Below are positions 26,561 to 37,861 of a stretch of DNA of 64,000 bases, in pieces. Under the pieces are notes generated by a model. The model was not told the DNA's origin and did no database searches. It saw only the letters and a list, made by a program, of their open reading frames with translations. Position numbers and translations under genes: made by a program. The first letter of the stretch is position 1; each line of letters starts with the position of its first letter. Source of the stretch: Bacillus stratosphericus (GTDB lineage: Bacteria; Bacillota; Bacilli; Bacillales; Bacillaceae); assembly GCF_020524495.1 (NCBI RefSeq), contig NZ_JAIVLB010000007.1, positions 41,495 through 105,494 of the forward strand, read 5' to 3'.

Positions 26561-27431
26561 ATTTTACCCACAATTTATAGATGCTTTGTGTTCCGCTGTT
26601 TTCTTCGCCTTCTTCACGAAGCTTTTCATAAAGAGACTTCGCAAGTGACAAGCCCGGCATCTCTTCTCCCATCAGCTCAGCTTCTTCAAGCGCAATGCCC
26701 ATATCTTTAATAAAATGTTTCACATAAAATCCTGGCTCGAAATCACCTTTCAGCATTCGTGGTGCAAGGTTTGACAAGGACCAGCTTCCTGCAGCACCTG
26801 TTGTGATGCTTTTGAGCACCTGCTCTGGATCAAGACCTGATTTTGTTGCGTAGGCCATTGCCTCTGCGACACCTACCATGCCTGCAGCGATGGCAATTTG
26901 GTTACACATTTTAGTATGCTGACCGCTTCCTGCAGGCCCTTGATATTGAATGTTTTCGCCCATTTGATGAAATAACGGCAGGCAAGCTTCATAGGCTGCT
27001 TTTTCTCCACCAATCATAATTGCCAGCGTTCCGTTTTTTGCCCCTACGTCTCCGCCAGATACCGGCGCATCTAACGCAAATAGTCCTCTTTCCTTCGCCT
27101 TCATTTCAATCTCTTTTGCAAGCTGAGGCTTCGATGTTGTCATATCAATGAGATATGTACCTCGCGCAGCATGTGTCACGAGCCCTTCTTCTCCTAAATA
27201 GATCTTTTCCACATCTGATGGATATCCAACCATTGTGATGACGGCGTCCGCATCTTTTGCCATATCCTTCAATGTCGATTTCCACGAAGCGCCTTTTTCA
27301 ATCAATGCGTCTGCCTTTGCTTTTGTTCTTGTATAAATGAGAACCTCATATCCTGCAGCCATTAAATGTCTTGCCAAACTATTTCCCATTACACCGATTC
27401 CAATAAAACCAACTGTTTTGATTTTTACCAT
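26559..27431 (-). CDS. ykwC: YkwC, beta-hydroxyacid dehydrogenase family
   Basis: NAD(P)-dependent 3-hydroxyisobutyrate dehydrogenase-like oxidoreductase, 290 residues. Rossmann motif GFIGIGVMGNSLARHL at the N-terminus, substrate motif DAPVSGGDVGAKNGTLAIM, catalytic Lys in GSGQHTKMCNQ. Natural substrate unknown. ATG at 27431 follows AGGAGGAAC. The frame stays open upstream into a degraded short-chain dehydrogenase gene, so an automatic caller could fuse the two; the family N-terminus supports the start given. Confidence 0.9.
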   Translation of the reverse strand: MVKIKTVGFIGIGVMGNSLARHLMAAGYEVLIYTRTKAKADALIEKGASWKSTLKDMAKDADAVITMVGYPSDVEKIYLGEEGLVTHAARGTYLIDMTTSKPQLAKEIEMKAKERGLFALDAPVSGGDVGAKNGTLAIMIGGEKAAYEACLPLFHQMGENIQYQGPAGSGQHTKMCNQIAIAAGMVGVAEAMAYATKSGLDPEQVLKSITTGAAGSWSLSNLAPRMLKGDFEPGFYVKHFIKDMGIALEEAELMGEEMPGLSLAKSLYEKLREEGEENSGTQSIYKLWVK

Positions 27432-27903
27432 CACGTGTTCCTCCTGAAAGAGACTTTGTATGAATCCACCATCATTCACAAGTGTTTGACCTGTCATATA
27501 TGTATTGGCTTCATAAAAGAAAAGCCGCATATGTAGCAAATTCTTCGGGCTGTCCGTACCGGCCAAGCGGGATAGCTCGTTCCCAATCTTGATCCGTTTA
27601 GGTAGCGAACGTTCCTTTTAGGACCGCCTGTATTGTTCACAAGAATGTGAAGACGATTTTACTCACCAGCAGCCGTATCCAAAAGCTCCTTGGTTTGCGC
27701 ATTAGACACATCACATACTTGAAGGTCAGCTGACCTTTTACGAGCGGGGAAAATTCTTTGACCTTTTCTTTCAGCGGATGCTCATGTCTCCCTGAGAGCG
27801 TCACGTCTGCTCCCTCTTTTGCTAGAGAAAAGGAAATCGCTTTTCCAATTCCCTGACTGCTTGCTGCAACCAATGCTTTTTTTCAAAATAGATTGACATC
27901 CAT
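27432..27903 (-). pseudogene. Degraded short-chain dehydrogenase
   Basis: Starts MDVNLF, in-frame TGA, then KKALVAASSQGIGKAISF (Rossmann TGxxxGIG-like) and SLAKEGADVTLSGRHEHPLK; frameshifts follow; NNTGGPKRN appears in another frame, then a large internal deletion; the C-terminal piece IPLGRYGQPEEFA...YMTGQTLVNDGG is in frame with ykwC. About half of a 260-residue SDR is missing, including the catalytic YxxxK. Confidence 0.8.
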
Positions 27904-27935
27904 GTCAACACCCCCTAGCTCTTATTTTATCATAC

Positions 27936-27966
27936 AAAAAGAACCTTGCTCACGTTGCAAGGTTCC
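27936..27966 (-). terminator. Terminator of mcpC
   Basis: Minus strand GAACCTTGCAACGTGAGCAAGGTTC, a stem followed by T5, just after the mcpC stop codon. Confidence 0.75.
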
Positions 27967-27977
27967 TTCACTCTCTA

Positions 27978-29939
27978 TTATAGCTTAAACCGGTCAACCG
28001 CCTGACGTAATGCCTCGCTTGATTCGTTTAGCATTTCGGTCGAGGTTTTCGTTCTTTCTAAAGCTTGCACTTGTTCGTCTGTAGTAGCATGCACTTCCTC
28101 AGCTGAAGCCGCAGATTCTTCTGAAATTGCAGCAATGCTTTGAATGGAATCATTCATTTTCTGCTGTTCTTCTGTCATTTCATTGATCTGTGAATGAATG
28201 CTATCAATGGAGCCGACAAGCGCCTGCATTTCCATTGTGATGCTGTTTAGTGCCTCACCTGTTGCATTGATGGCTTCACCTTGTTCCTCATTCATTTTAC
28301 TTGCTGCTGTCATCGCTTCTGCTGCCTTCTTTGATTCATCTTGAATGAGTTTCACGGTTTCACTAATGTGTTTAGTTGATTGCACAGATTGTTCAGCCAG
28401 CTTTCTTACTTCTTCTGCGACAACAGCGAAGCCTCTTCCGCTTTCTCCCGCTCTCGCTGCTTCAATGCTGGCATTTAGTGCAAGTAAGTTCGTTTGGTCA
28501 GAGATTTCAGAGATTGCCGTCACGACGTTTTCAATATTTTTCGTTTTATGCTCAAGGTCAAGCAGCATTTGCTCTACCTTCTTCGATTCTTCACTTGCTT
28601 GTGTCGATTTTTGGACGAGCTGACCAAGAGCATCAAGTCCTCTATAGCTTGCATCTTCAGATGATTTTGAGTTGGTTTGCATTTGCGAGGCAAGCTCAAC
28701 CATATGACGAACTTTTTCATACAAATGCTCTGATTTCTCATTAATGGTTTCAACCTCTGATGCCTGCTTAGACGCCCCTGTAGCTACCTCTTGAATGGCA
28801 GTTGCAATCTGTTCGCTAGATAGCAAGGTCTCGTTTGAAATTTGCGTCACTTCATCAGTTGATTTCACAACCTGATCTGAAGCACCTTTCACTTTTTCGA
28901 TTAACTCTCTGATGCCCTCTGTCATCTGATTAAAGCTTTTCGTGAGGAAACCTATTTCATCCTTGGACTTCGTTTCAAGTGAGCTGGTTAAATCGCCTTC
29001 AGACACTTTACGAACATGCTCTACTAAACGTTGGATTGGTGTTGTAATGCTTCTTGCTAATAAAAAGCTTAGAATCATGGCAAGTACAATGACAATGACA
29101 GATATGATGATACTTGTCTGATTCATTTGTTCAGTGATCCAAAGCAATTTCTTTTTCTCGAAGCTAACCCCTATCGTTAAATTCCCTTCTTTCATTTTAG
29201 AAATGACAGTCAGCTCTTTGTCATCATCAATACCAGAATTGTCGATCGCTTTTTTCAAAGAAGCTACTTTTGATATATTTTTTCCTTGATGAGTTGGATG
29301 TGCCAAAATAGTTCCTGTACCATCAACTAAGAAAGCGGTGCCCATATAAGGAATCTTTTGTTCCTTTATATAGGATTGAATGGAGGACAGCTTCAAATCA
29401 AGTCCAGCGACCCCAACGACTTTTCCATTATGAACTATCGCCTTAGTCGCTGAGACGACCATTTCATTCGTTGCTTTATCGATATATGGGTCTGTCCACA
29501 AGACCTCATCAGGCTTTTCAGCCGATTGAATAAACCAATCTCGTTTCGATGGATCATACCCTTCGCCAAAATCAGACTCTGGGAAAGCGAACATTTTGCC
29601 GGCACTTGTTCCAATATAGGCAAGCGAGATAAGTTCATCCTGCTCCTGCAAACCTTTTAGTTCATCGTTTTCAAGTGCCAATGTTTGTTTTGTTTGTTTT
29701 TGTACAAAATCTTCAGTAAGTGTACTTGTTGCCAGTTTGTTAATTGTATTGCTGTAATTATCAAGCTTTAGTGCAATGATGTCTCTCATGCTTTCTACCA
29801 TTGCTGTTGTGGTTGTTTTCGCATTTCGTTCAATGAGTGGTCTTAATACTATGTTGGAACTAACTTGATCCGCTACGACAGTTAAAATTAAAATAACTGA
29901 GATAAATACAGCGATCTTCATTTGAAGTTTCTTAAACAT
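27978..29939 (-). CDS. mcpC: Methyl-accepting chemotaxis protein McpC
   Basis: Transmembrane chemoreceptor for amino acids in B. subtilis. 653 residues: membrane helix about 7-30, extracellular dCache domain (about 35-275; [26 protein letters not shown]), second helix about 282-302, HAMP, and a long cytoplasmic coiled coil with the conserved tip [23 protein letters not shown] at 29939 follows GTAGGGGTGATG; the open frame 41 codons further upstream overlaps splB and lacks support. A SigD-like promoter precedes it. Confidence 0.92.
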   Translation of the reverse strand: MFKKLQMKIAVFISVILILTVVADQVSSNIVLRPLIERNAKTTTTAMVESMRDIIALKLDNYSNTINKLATSTLTEDFVQKQTKQTLALENDELKGLQEQDELISLAYIGTSAGKMFAFPESDFGEGYDPSKRDWFIQSAEKPDEVLWTDPYIDKATNEMVVSATKAIVHNGKVVGVAGLDLKLSSIQSYIKEQKIPYMGTAFLVDGTGTILAHPTHQGKNISKVASLKKAIDNSGIDDDKELTVISKMKEGNLTIGVSFEKKKLLWITEQMNQTSIIISVIVIVLAMILSFLLARSITTPIQRLVEHVRKVSEGDLTSSLETKSKDEIGFLTKSFNQMTEGIRELIEKVKGASDQVVKSTDEVTQISNETLLSSEQIATAIQEVATGASKQASEVETINEKSEHLYEKVRHMVELASQMQTNSKSSEDASYRGLDALGQLVQKSTQASEESKKVEQMLLDLEHKTKNIENVVTAISEISDQTNLLALNASIEAARAGESGRGFAVVAEEVRKLAEQSVQSTKHISETVKLIQDESKKAAEAMTAASKMNEEQGEAINATGEALNSITMEMQALVGSIDSIHSQINEMTEEQQKMNDSIQSIAAISEESAASAEEVHATTDEQVQALERTKTSTEMLNESSEALRQAVDRFKL

Positions 29940-29971
29940 CTCATCACCCCTACATCCTACTTTCGTCTTAT

Positions 29972-29998
29972 ATATCGGTAAAATTGGTACCTTTTCAA
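29972..29998 (-). promoter_or_regulatory. SigD-like promoter of mcpC
   Basis: Minus strand -10 ACCGATAT (29979-29972; consensus GCCGATAT) with a weak upstream TGAA in place of TAAA at about the right distance. Confidence 0.5.
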
Positions 29999-30020
29999 TA
30001 GTTGCAAGAAATTTAAATAG

Positions 30021-30046
30021 AAAAAACAAGCCACAAAGGCTTGTTT
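30021..30046 (-). terminator. Terminator of splB
   Basis: Minus strand AAAACAAGCC-TTTGT-GGCTTGTTTTTT directly after the splB stop codon. Confidence 0.8.
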
Positions 30047-31074
30047 TAAGTAAAATATTCAATTTTTGCAGATGGAAAGTACTGATTGATATATGATTCT
30101 AACGTCTGTCTTAGTTCTTGTTCCTCATCTTTTTTATAGATATATTTTCCAATTCCATATCGACCCCACTTGTATCTTCTTTTTTCTTCATCTAATTCTA
30201 ATTTTGTTTTCGGGTAGTTTTTTTGGATGACACGCTTCGCTGGTTTTGTAAAACGGTGCTGAATCATTTCAAAGGTGATATCCTGTCTCACATCTTCAGG
30301 AAGAGCTGCATCGAGCTTTTCAAAAAGCACTTTATATCCCCCTTGCCAGCCTTCATGAAGATATATTGGGGCAATAATAAAGCCAAGTGGATAGCCTGCT
30401 TTGGCTACCTTTTCAGCCGCTTTAATCCGCTGATCGAGCGGTGATGTTCCTGGTTCGAAATATTTAATGACATAATCGGCATTAATACTAAAGCGGAACC
30501 TTGTTCGTCCGTTATGTTTTGCATCTAATAGATGATCGACATGATGAAATTTTGTGACGAAGCGAAGCTTGCCAAGATCGGACTGTCCGAAGTATTCAAT
30601 CGCTCGTTTGAGTATATGTGTCAAATGGTCAATCCCTACGATGTCGGAGGTACACGAGGCTTCAAATCTTGTGATATCCGGCGCACGCTCATTCATGTAT
30701 TGCTCTGCCTGATCTAATATTTCTTCTACATTGACATATGTTCGAATGTACGGCTTACTTCCCATAGTCGTTTGTAGGTAGCAATAATGACAATGCCCCA
30801 TGCATCCTGTCGCAAACGGAATCGCATACTCCGCAGATGGTTTAGACGAATCAAACTTCAATGTTTGCCTTACACCAATGACAAGCGTTGATTTCGCATT
30901 ACGATACTTTTGCAAGTCATTTTTCCCTGGGATATTTCTCACCTGGTTATGTGAAGTCGTTTCTCTTATTTCAATTCCCATATCTTCGAACTTTTCCTTC
31001 AGCTCTTGTCCTAATGGGTACTCTAACGCACGAGGTTCAATGTAAACAAGCTGGGGGACGAAAGGCTTGATCAT
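30046..31074 (-). CDS. splB: Spore photoproduct lyase SplB
   Basis: Radical-SAM enzyme that reverses the 5-thyminyl-5,6-dihydrothymine photoproduct in germinating spores. 342 residues with the iron-sulphur motif CMGHCHYC near residue 90 and the catalytic Cys in [12 protein letters not shown] near 140. ATG at 31074 ([14 protein letters not shown]) is ten bases after AAGGA; an in-frame GTG three codons earlier is too close to it. Downstream of splA as in B. subtilis, where the operon is transcribed by SigG in the forespore. Confidence 0.95.
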   Translation of the reverse strand: MIKPFVPQLVYIEPRALEYPLGQELKEKFEDMGIEIRETTSHNQVRNIPGKNDLQKYRNAKSTLVIGVRQTLKFDSSKPSAEYAIPFATGCMGHCHYCYLQTTMGSKPYIRTYVNVEEILDQAEQYMNERAPDITRFEASCTSDIVGIDHLTHILKRAIEYFGQSDLGKLRFVTKFHHVDHLLDAKHNGRTRFRFSINADYVIKYFEPGTSPLDQRIKAAEKVAKAGYPLGFIIAPIYLHEGWQGGYKVLFEKLDAALPEDVRQDITFEMIQHRFTKPAKRVIQKNYPKTKLELDEEKRRYKWGRYGIGKYIYKKDEEQELRQTLESYINQYFPSAKIEYFT

Positions 31075-31151
31075 ATTTAGCACATCCTTACCTTTAAGGT
31101 TTCCCTTACTTTAACCGCTCAGGATGGCTTTTATCCTTTCTAATATCTCCC

Positions 31152-31394
31152 TTATTCAAATAGATCTTGATACAGGGCTTCAGCTTCTTCGTAAGTTGGA
31201 AATATAGCATCATCAGGTGCTAATGGATGATATGTTTCAAGTAAAAAAAGTGCAAGCTCTTGATCATTGTATGGATGTGAAACGATTTCCGCTTCTTTAA
31301 TTTGTGCTACATTTGCTGCATGTGGATTGCGATAAATCACATATACTTGATCACCTGGCTTATAGTCTGAAAAAGGCAATCTGGTCACCTCCAT
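31152..31394 (-). CDS. splA: SplA, regulator of the spl operon
   Basis: 80-residue TRAP-like protein reported to repress splAB in B. subtilis. Family core YKPGDQVYVIYRNPHAANVA and ELALFLLETYHPLA are evident. ATG at 31394 follows TGGAGGTG-like sequence. First gene of the splA-splB unit, 77 bases ahead of splB. Confidence 0.9.
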   Translation of the reverse strand: MEVTRLPFSDYKPGDQVYVIYRNPHAANVAQIKEAEIVSHPYNDQELALFLLETYHPLAPDDAIFPTYEEAEALYQDLFE

Positions 31395-31453
31395 TTTTTA
31401 TTATAGAATGCCCTTCTCTTCGCTCGATATGACTTATTATGATAAAATTCGAC

Positions 31454-31486
31454 AAAAAAACCAGACAGTGTAACCTGCCTGGTTTG
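31454..31486 (-). terminator. Terminator of the ptsGHI unit
   Basis: Minus strand AAACCAGGCAGGTTACACTG followed by TCTGGTTTTTTTG: imperfect stem with T7, downstream of ptsI. Confidence 0.8.
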
Positions 31487-31500
31487 ATTCACCAAGTTTT

Positions 31501-33210
31501 TTAAAACGTTTTCTTGACGAATTCAACAACTTCTTCTGTTGTACTAAGTGATAAAATATGCTCTTTAAATGATGCAGCTTCTTCCTTAGAAAGCTTGCTT
31601 AGCTGCGTTCTTGCTGGAAGAATGGAAGTTGCACTCATTGAGAATTCATCTAATCCTAATCCAAGTAGGAGTGGGATTGCGATTTCATCTCCTGCCATTT
31701 CACCGCACATACCAACCCATTTGCCTTCTTTATGCGCTGCTTCAATGACAAGCGTAATAAGGCGTAAAATAGCTGGATTGTATGGCTGATAAAGATAAGA
31801 CACTCGTTCGTTCATTCGATCAGCAGCCATTGTGTATTGAATCAAATCATTTGTTCCAATACTGAAGAAATCTACTTCTTTTGCAAATTGGTCTGCAATG
31901 ACAGCTGTTGATGGAATTTCCACCATCATCCCAATTTCAATGGAATCAGATACGACTGTACCAGCGGCAACCAATGCTTCTTTTTCTTCAAGTAAAATGG
32001 CTTTTGCTTCTCTAAACTCTGATAACGTCGCGATCATAGGGAACATGATTTTCAAGTTTCCATATGTACTTGCACGAAGTAACGCGCGTAGTTGTGTTCT
32101 GAAAATCTCCTGCTCTTCTAGGCAAAGGCGGATCGCTCTATAGCCAAGGAACGGGTTCATTTCTTTTGGAAGCTGCAAGTAAGGAAGTTCTTTATCGCCA
32201 CCAATATCTAGTGTGCGGACAACCACTGCTTTCCCTTCCATTTTCTCTAAAACGGTTTTATACGCATCGAACTGCTCTTCTTCTGTAGGAAGCTGATCTC
32301 TGCCCATGTATAAAAATTCAGTACGGTACAATCCGACTGCTTCGCCGCCATTTTCAAGTACACCTTTTACATCTTCAGGTGTTCCGATATTTGCCGCTAG
32401 CTCTACGTGAACGCCGTCTTTTGTGACCGTTGGCTGGTCAACCAGTTTCGCCCATTCCGCTTTTTGAGCTAAGTAGTCTTCATGCTTTTTTTGATACGCT
32501 TTCACTTCATCTTCAGAAGGCTGAATGATGACGTCTCCGCTAATACCATCAACAATGATGACATCATCATTTTTCACCGTTTTTGTCGCTTCTTTTGTTC
32601 CAACAACTGCTGGAATCTCCATAGATCTTGCCATGATGGCTGAGTGAGAAGTACGTCCGCCAATATCTGTCGCAAAACCTTTAACAAATTGTCTGTTCAG
32701 CTGAGCAGTATCAGAAGGTGTTAAATCTTCAGCAATGATGATCACTTCTTCAGAAATCATGCTTGGATTTGGAATGTCAACGCCTAGCAAATGTCCAGTT
32801 ACACGTTTTGTTACGTCGCGAATATCCGCTGCACGTTCCTTCATGTATTCATTGTCCATTGCTTCGAACATTTTGACAAACATCGTCGCTGTTTCTTTTA
32901 AAGCAAATTCAGCATTTACTTTATCAGATTTGATTTTGTCCTTTACTGGGTTTAGCAGCTCTGGATCACTTAACACAAGAAGGTGTGCAGAAAAGATATC
33001 TGCTTTGTCTTGGCCAAGCTCTTTTAGCGCATGTTCTTTAATTGCTTCAAGTTCTTGTTTAGAAACATGAATTGCTTCTTCAAAACGCTTCACTTCTGTC
33101 TCTGGATCATTGATGTCTTTTTGGTGAACAGTTAAATCTGGTTCTTCCAGACGATATGCTTTTGCAATCACAACGCCTGCTGAAGCACCGATTCCTTTCA
33201 GTTGTTGCAT
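31501..33210 (-). CDS. ptsI: PTS enzyme I
   Basis: Transfers phosphate from phosphoenolpyruvate to HPr. 569 residues; phospho-His motif [18 protein letters not shown] near residue 190, PEP-binding barrel with [18 protein letters not shown] near 295 and catalytic Cys in GMCGEMAGD near 500. ATG at 33210 shares one base with the ptsH stop codon (TAATG), showing translational coupling. Confidence 0.96.
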   Translation of the reverse strand: MQQLKGIGASAGVVIAKAYRLEEPDLTVHQKDINDPETEVKRFEEAIHVSKQELEAIKEHALKELGQDKADIFSAHLLVLSDPELLNPVKDKIKSDKVNAEFALKETATMFVKMFEAMDNEYMKERAADIRDVTKRVTGHLLGVDIPNPSMISEEVIIIAEDLTPSDTAQLNRQFVKGFATDIGGRTSHSAIMARSMEIPAVVGTKEATKTVKNDDVIIVDGISGDVIIQPSEDEVKAYQKKHEDYLAQKAEWAKLVDQPTVTKDGVHVELAANIGTPEDVKGVLENGGEAVGLYRTEFLYMGRDQLPTEEEQFDAYKTVLEKMEGKAVVVRTLDIGGDKELPYLQLPKEMNPFLGYRAIRLCLEEQEIFRTQLRALLRASTYGNLKIMFPMIATLSEFREAKAILLEEKEALVAAGTVVSDSIEIGMMVEIPSTAVIADQFAKEVDFFSIGTNDLIQYTMAADRMNERVSYLYQPYNPAILRLITLVIEAAHKEGKWVGMCGEMAGDEIAIPLLLGLGLDEFSMSATSILPARTQLSKLSKEEAASFKEHILSLSTTEEVVEFVKKTF

Positions 33211-33476
33211 TACTCGCCTAGGCCTTCACTTTTCATTGTGTCTTTTAAAGCTGCAAGTGCATCATTTTCATCAGAACCAGAAGCAGAAATCGTGATCGAA
33301 GCACCTTTCGCAATTCCTAGAGACATTACACCCATAATAGATTTCAGATTCACTGTTTTACCATTATATTCTAAGTTAATATCAGCATCATATTTACTAG
33401 CAGTTTGAACAAGAACTGTTGCAGGACGTGCGTGAATTCCAGAATCTGCAGTTACTTTGAATGTTTGTTGAGCCAT
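33210..33476 (-). CDS. ptsH: Phosphocarrier protein HPr
   Basis: 88-residue HPr. His15 in GIHARPAT accepts phosphate from enzyme I; Ser46 in [11 protein letters not shown] is the HPr-kinase site used for CcpA-dependent catabolite repression. ATG at 33476 follows AAAGGAGATTGA; the frame is open three codons further. Between ptsG and ptsI in the canonical order. Confidence 0.97.
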   Translation of the reverse strand: MAQQTFKVTADSGIHARPATVLVQTASKYDADINLEYNGKTVNLKSIMGVMSLGIAKGASITISASGSDENDALAALKDTMKSEGLGE

Positions 33477-33530
33477 TTTAATCAATCTCCTTTTTATACA
33501 ATTAATACATCCACAAAATATTATATCATA

Positions 33531-33562
33531 TTGCCGTGCTTGTCATCTAACAAGAACGGCAG
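33531..33562 (-). other. Stem-loop between ptsG and ptsH
   Basis: Minus strand CTGCCGTTCTTGT-TAGATG-ACAAGCACGGCA, a stable imperfect hairpin with no T run, so more likely a processing/stability element or partial attenuator than a full terminator. Confidence 0.5.
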
Positions 33563-33571
33563 TTATGAAAA

Positions 33572-35668
33572 TTATTTTGAAATTTTCATGATGTTTTCTT
33601 GACCAGCTTTAATTTCACCGGATTCTTGAAGGTCAATAAATTGTCCTTCACTTAAGTTTGTAAATACAATTGGTGTCATCAAAGATGGTACTTCAGACTT
33701 AATTTTATCAATATCAACTTCTAAGAGCTTTTGACCGATTTTTACTTGATCTCCCTCTTGTACGAATGCTTCAAATCCTTCACCTTTTAGGCTGACCGTA
33801 TCAATACCGAAGTGAATCAAGATTTCAAGTCCATTTTCAGATTGTAGGCCAATCGCGTGTTTCGTTGGGAAAACATTTAATATTTTCCCTTTCACTGGTG
33901 ATATCACCATTCCATCTTTTGGCAAGATGGCGAAACCGTCACCCATCATTTTCCCTGAGAATACTTGATCTGGTACATCCGTAATTGGATACAGCTCCCC
34001 TGTAATTGGTGAAGAAAAGATTTCCTCTTGCTCATTTTGAAGCGGCTTTGCAATCACTTCTTCGACCTGCTGGCTAACTTCTTCTTTTGCGGAAGGGTCT
34101 TTAGCTAGACGAGACATGCGGCCTGCAATGATGTCTTGCATTTGTGTTTTTAAATTATCAGAGAGCGGGCCGAAGATTGCCTGAATGTTGTTCCCTACTT
34201 CAAGAACACCTGAAGCGCCAAGCTTTTTCAAACGGTCTTTGTCCACTTTTTTCTGATCATTCACAGTGACACGCAAACGCGTAATACAAGCATCTAGGTG
34301 TTTAATGTTTTCTTGATCACCCATCGCTTCAAGGATTTCATACGGCAAGTCATCACCTTTTTCAGACTTAGCTCCACTTGCACCATCTGTCGCTTCATCC
34401 TCACGACCTGGCGTTTTCAGATTAAATTTGCGAATTGCAAATCTAAAGCCGAAGTAATAAATGACAGCAAGTAAGAGACCTACTGGAATCACAAGCCACC
34501 AAGCCGTCCTGTTTGGCAAGATACCAAATAAGAAAAAGTCGATTAACCCTCCTGAGAAGGTCATCCCGATTTTCACGTTTAGAATATCCATTATCATAAA
34601 GGATATTCCGGCAAATACGCAATGAATCGCAAATAATAATGGTGCAACGAACAAGAATGAAAATTCAAGCGGTTCTGTAATCCCTGTTAAGAAAGATGTG
34701 AGTGCGGCTGAGCCCATAATTCCAGCTACAAGCTTTTTATTCTTTGGTTTCGCTTCATGGTAAATCGCAAGTGCTGCTGCTGGAAGTCCAAACATCATGA
34801 ACGGATATTTTCCTGTCATGAATGTTCCGGCTGTCAGCTGGACACCATCTTTGATTTGTGCCATGAAGATACGCTGGTCACCACGTACCAGCTCTCCTGA
34901 TAAGCTCTTATAGCTAAAGAATTCATACCAGAATGGCGAGTAGAAAATATGGTGCAGACCAAATGGAATTAGTGAACGTTCAATCACACCGAATACAAAG
35001 GCAGCAAGCGGCTCATTCGCTGCAAGCAGTCCTGTTGAAAAAGAGTTCAGTGCACTTTGGATTGGCGGCCAAATGATCAGCATCAAAAGGCCTAAAATAA
35101 GTGCTGAAATGGATGTGACGATTGGAACAAAACGTTTACCAGCAAAGAAACCGAGATATTGTGGGAGCTCAATTTTGTAAAATTTATTATACATATAAGC
35201 TGCTAAAACCCCAACAATGATCCCACCAAAAACGCCGGTAGACAAGGTCGGAATGCCGAGCATGTTGATATACTCTGGATGACTTTCCTTGAAAAATTGA
35301 GCCAATTTCACAGAATCTGAAGGGATCGATCCATTTGCCACTAAAACGGCACTCATGGCAACGTTCATGACAAGATAACCGATAATTGCGGCAATCCCTG
35401 CCACACCGTCTCCATTGGCAAGACCGATCGCAACCCCTACGGCAAATAAGAGCGGAAGATTCGAGAAGACAATGTTCCCTGAATTTTCCATAACACTTGC
35501 AACAAGCTGAATTGTATCATTGCTTAAAAATTGAGCTACATCAATTAGTTGCGGATTTTGCATCGCATTTCCAAGTGCTAATAAAATACCAGCAGCAGGA
35601 AGGATGGCAACTGGAAGCATAAGTGCTCGTCCAATTTTTTGCAACACACCAAAAAGTGATTTAAACAC
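33572..35668 (-). CDS. ptsG: Glucose-specific PTS permease EIICBA
   Basis: Glucose uptake and phosphorylation. 698 residues in order EIIC (about 1-420, around ten membrane segments, [13 protein letters not shown] and [12 protein letters not shown]), EIIB (about 440-525, phospho-Cys in [11 protein letters not shown]) and EIIA (about 555-690, phospho-His in [12 protein letters not shown]). Start GTG at 35668 follows AAAAGGAGG; the frame is open 42 codons further but that runs into the regulatory leader. Expression is expected to need GlcT antitermination. Confidence 0.95.
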   Translation of the reverse strand: MFKSLFGVLQKIGRALMLPVAILPAAGILLALGNAMQNPQLIDVAQFLSNDTIQLVASVMENSGNIVFSNLPLLFAVGVAIGLANGDGVAGIAAIIGYLVMNVAMSAVLVANGSIPSDSVKLAQFFKESHPEYINMLGIPTLSTGVFGGIIVGVLAAYMYNKFYKIELPQYLGFFAGKRFVPIVTSISALILGLLMLIIWPPIQSALNSFSTGLLAANEPLAAFVFGVIERSLIPFGLHHIFYSPFWYEFFSYKSLSGELVRGDQRIFMAQIKDGVQLTAGTFMTGKYPFMMFGLPAAALAIYHEAKPKNKKLVAGIMGSAALTSFLTGITEPLEFSFLFVAPLLFAIHCVFAGISFMIMDILNVKIGMTFSGGLIDFFLFGILPNRTAWWLVIPVGLLLAVIYYFGFRFAIRKFNLKTPGREDEATDGASGAKSEKGDDLPYEILEAMGDQENIKHLDACITRLRVTVNDQKKVDKDRLKKLGASGVLEVGNNIQAIFGPLSDNLKTQMQDIIAGRMSRLAKDPSAKEEVSQQVEEVIAKPLQNEQEEIFSSPITGELYPITDVPDQVFSGKMMGDGFAILPKDGMVISPVKGKILNVFPTKHAIGLQSENGLEILIHFGIDTVSLKGEGFEAFVQEGDQVKIGQKLLEVDIDKIKSEVPSLMTPIVFTNLSEGQFIDLQESGEIKAGQENIMKISK

Positions 35669-35767
35669 TGGTTGAACCTCCTTTTGTTTTCGCTTACAAC
35701 ATACATTTTCAATCCCTGACGTACATTTCATAATTAACCATTTACATTTCCACTTCACTTTCAAACA

Positions 35768-35838
35768 CAAAAAAGGCATGGTGATATTGCGCAAATAACA
35801 GGATCTTATCCTGTATTTACCTTAAGTCACTCATGCCT
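35768..35838 (-). promoter_or_regulatory. GlcT-responsive RNA antiterminator/terminator
   Basis: Minus strand leader of ptsG: AGGCATG (near 35837) pairs with CATGCCTTTTTTG (near 35775) to form a terminator. Inside lies the hairpin ACAGGAT-AAG-ATCCTGT (about 35797-35813), the likely RAT site bound by GlcT. The alternative folds and position match the B. subtilis ptsG leader. Confidence 0.8.
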
Positions 35839-35868
35839 GATCGAATCAGTTACACGTTTCAATGGAAA

Positions 35869-36723
35869 CTATGAAATTTTATTAGTCAATCTGTACAGGT
35901 GAAGAGTGAGATAAACAGCTTCAGCATCATGTACAGGTTTTTTCAATGCATGTTGCATTATTTTGATCATTTTCCAAGCAGTATTGTAGCATAGCGGATA
36001 TTCATTTTTCAATAGATGAAACAGCTTTTCTGGCTCCTCTATTGATTCTTCCCTTTTAATACGCTCGATAGAAAACGTAATATGGCGTAATAAACGTAAA
36101 TAATGAATACTTTCTCTGTCTACCTTCATATGAAATGAATCTTCTATGACTTGGACCATTTGAGTGATGAGCTGCGAATGACGATTCACCTCAGATAGAG
36201 GCCGATTCGTTAAAGCTGAATGAATGTGGAGAGCGATAAAGCCAATCTCCCCTTCTGGAAGCTTTGTTTCGATATCCGGCCGCTCGTTAATCAGTTCAAC
36301 GACTTCCTTTGCGACCTCGTATTCTTTCGGGTATAACGACTTTGTCTCAAACATAAAAGGATTGGTGATATCATAGCCTTGTTGTACTCGCTTAAAGCTA
36401 AAGGCAATATGATCGGTCAGTGCAATATGAATATACTCATTCAAGCGATGTCCCAATTTTTCTCGTATATGATAAATGACGTCATTGGCAAGCTCGATCA
36501 TGTTCTCATCAATGTGATGAAGCAACTGTTTATATTCAGTTTGTTCTTTCGTGTTTTTTAACACAAACATCTTTTCAAATGACGCTTGATCGAGAACATC
36601 ACCCGATTTTTTTACAAAGCCGATCCCTTTTCCAATCAAAACCACTTCTTCATAAGAAGGGTGTCTTGCAATGATGACATTATTATTTAACGCTTTATCA
36701 ACGGTGAAGGATTCCATGAACAT
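35869..36723 (-). CDS. glcT: Transcriptional antiterminator GlcT
   Basis: BglG-family RNA-binding antiterminator for ptsGHI. 284 residues: CAT RNA-binding domain (about 1-60, VDKALNNNVIIARH), PRD1 (HIALTDHIAFSFKR, conserved His) and PRD2 (EGEIGFIALHIHSALTN and YLTLHLYRLTNK). ATG at 36723 is five bases after AAGGAGG; the next ATG two codons on is eleven bases away. Upstream of ptsG on the same strand. Confidence 0.94.
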   Translation of the reverse strand: MFMESFTVDKALNNNVIIARHPSYEEVVLIGKGIGFVKKSGDVLDQASFEKMFVLKNTKEQTEYKQLLHHIDENMIELANDVIYHIREKLGHRLNEYIHIALTDHIAFSFKRVQQGYDITNPFMFETKSLYPKEYEVAKEVVELINERPDIETKLPEGEIGFIALHIHSALTNRPLSEVNRHSQLITQMVQVIEDSFHMKVDRESIHYLRLLRHITFSIERIKREESIEEPEKLFHLLKNEYPLCYNTAWKMIKIMQHALKKPVHDAEAVYLTLHLYRLTNKIS

Positions 36724-36778
36724 CCCCACCTCCTTCTTATTCAATCCCTCTTATCGTACAAAACAGATGAAACGTGCG

Positions 36779-37768
36779 TCAACGATTGTTTTTTAAAACG
36801 GTGGTTGTTCGCTCGATAAGGCGAAAAGGCAGCACTCTTTTTTCTGGCGCTTCTCCCTTTAATGCCCGATAAAACAAGTCGAAAGCTTCCTGACCCATTT
36901 GTTTGATTGGTATTTCAATGCTAGAAATCCCTAGAGCCTCACTCAATTGTTCGTTTTGAAAGCCGAGTATGGCTGGTGATTCCCCTACTTTTATGTGGTG
37001 ACGCTGTGCTTCTAATAAAAAGCCTGCAGATACGTCGTCATTTGTGATCAGTAATGCTGTGGGACGATTTTTCATCCCCTGCCATTCTGTAAATAATTGC
37101 TTTCCATCAAAAAGTGTCAGCTTTCCTTCGATGATCCACTCCTCATCAATGTCCTGCCCGAGCGATCGCATCATTTCTTGATAAGCCTGAAGGCGCGTTT
37201 GGCTATTCGCTCCTTCTGTTCTGGCAAGAACGATCGCAATTCGCTGATGACCGCATGACGCTAAATGATCAAGCCCTTCTTTAAATGCTTGATCATGCGC
37301 AATAGATACTGCAGAACATTCATCATGTGCCGTAGGATGACAAAAAATAACTGGTCCAAAATCTTGCCACTTGAGAATGTCTCGATCACTTAACGCATTT
37401 GAGCAAAAGATTAACCCGTCAACACGCCGCTCTTTTAAACTCATCAAGGCTTCTTTTTCTTTTAATGGATCATAAACCGTTTGAAACAAAGCAAAGTGCA
37501 TACCGCTCGCCTGTGCTTTCTCAGCAATACCTGTGACAATTCCGCTGAAATAGGAGTGATCAATCGTTGGGAGAACGATCCCGAGCATATTCGAATAGCC
37601 CTTAGCTAAATGCACTGCGTGGATATTCCTTGTATATTTAAGCTCTTTCATCGCATTCAGAACTCGTTCTCGTTTTTCATCTTTGACATAAGGATGATGA
37701 TTCATCACACGTGAGACGGTTGTTACAGAAACGCCCGCTCTTTTCGCAATCTCCCTTATGTTTGGCAT
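36779..37768 (-). CDS. ykvZ: LacI-family regulator YkvZ
   Basis: 329 residues: N-terminal lambda-repressor-like HTH (NIREIAKRAGVSVTTVSRVM) with hinge helix, then a periplasmic-binding sensor domain (about 60-325; GIVLPTIDHSYFSGIV, DGLIFCSNAL, PTALLITNDDVSAGF). Effector and targets unknown. ATG at 37768 follows TAGGAGAA; an in-frame start 13 codons earlier has no site. Position upstream of glcT as in B. subtilis. Confidence 0.88.
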   Translation of the reverse strand: MPNIREIAKRAGVSVTTVSRVMNHHPYVKDEKRERVLNAMKELKYTRNIHAVHLAKGYSNMLGIVLPTIDHSYFSGIVTGIAEKAQASGMHFALFQTVYDPLKEKEALMSLKERRVDGLIFCSNALSDRDILKWQDFGPVIFCHPTAHDECSAVSIAHDQAFKEGLDHLASCGHQRIAIVLARTEGANSQTRLQAYQEMMRSLGQDIDEEWIIEGKLTLFDGKQLFTEWQGMKNRPTALLITNDDVSAGFLLEAQRHHIKVGESPAILGFQNEQLSEALGISSIEIPIKQMGQEAFDLFYRALKGEAPEKRVLPFRLIERTTTVLKNNR

Positions 37769-37861
37769 TTTTTCTCCTACTTTCTCTTGATATGATAAGC
37801 GTTTCATACTTTAAGATGTATATGAGCTGAACAAATCACTGGATGGAAAGGGGAATTCAAG

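Noticed and set aside
29940..30062. Longer mcpC start
   Set aside because: It overlaps the splB terminator and stop codon; the supported ATG is 29939.
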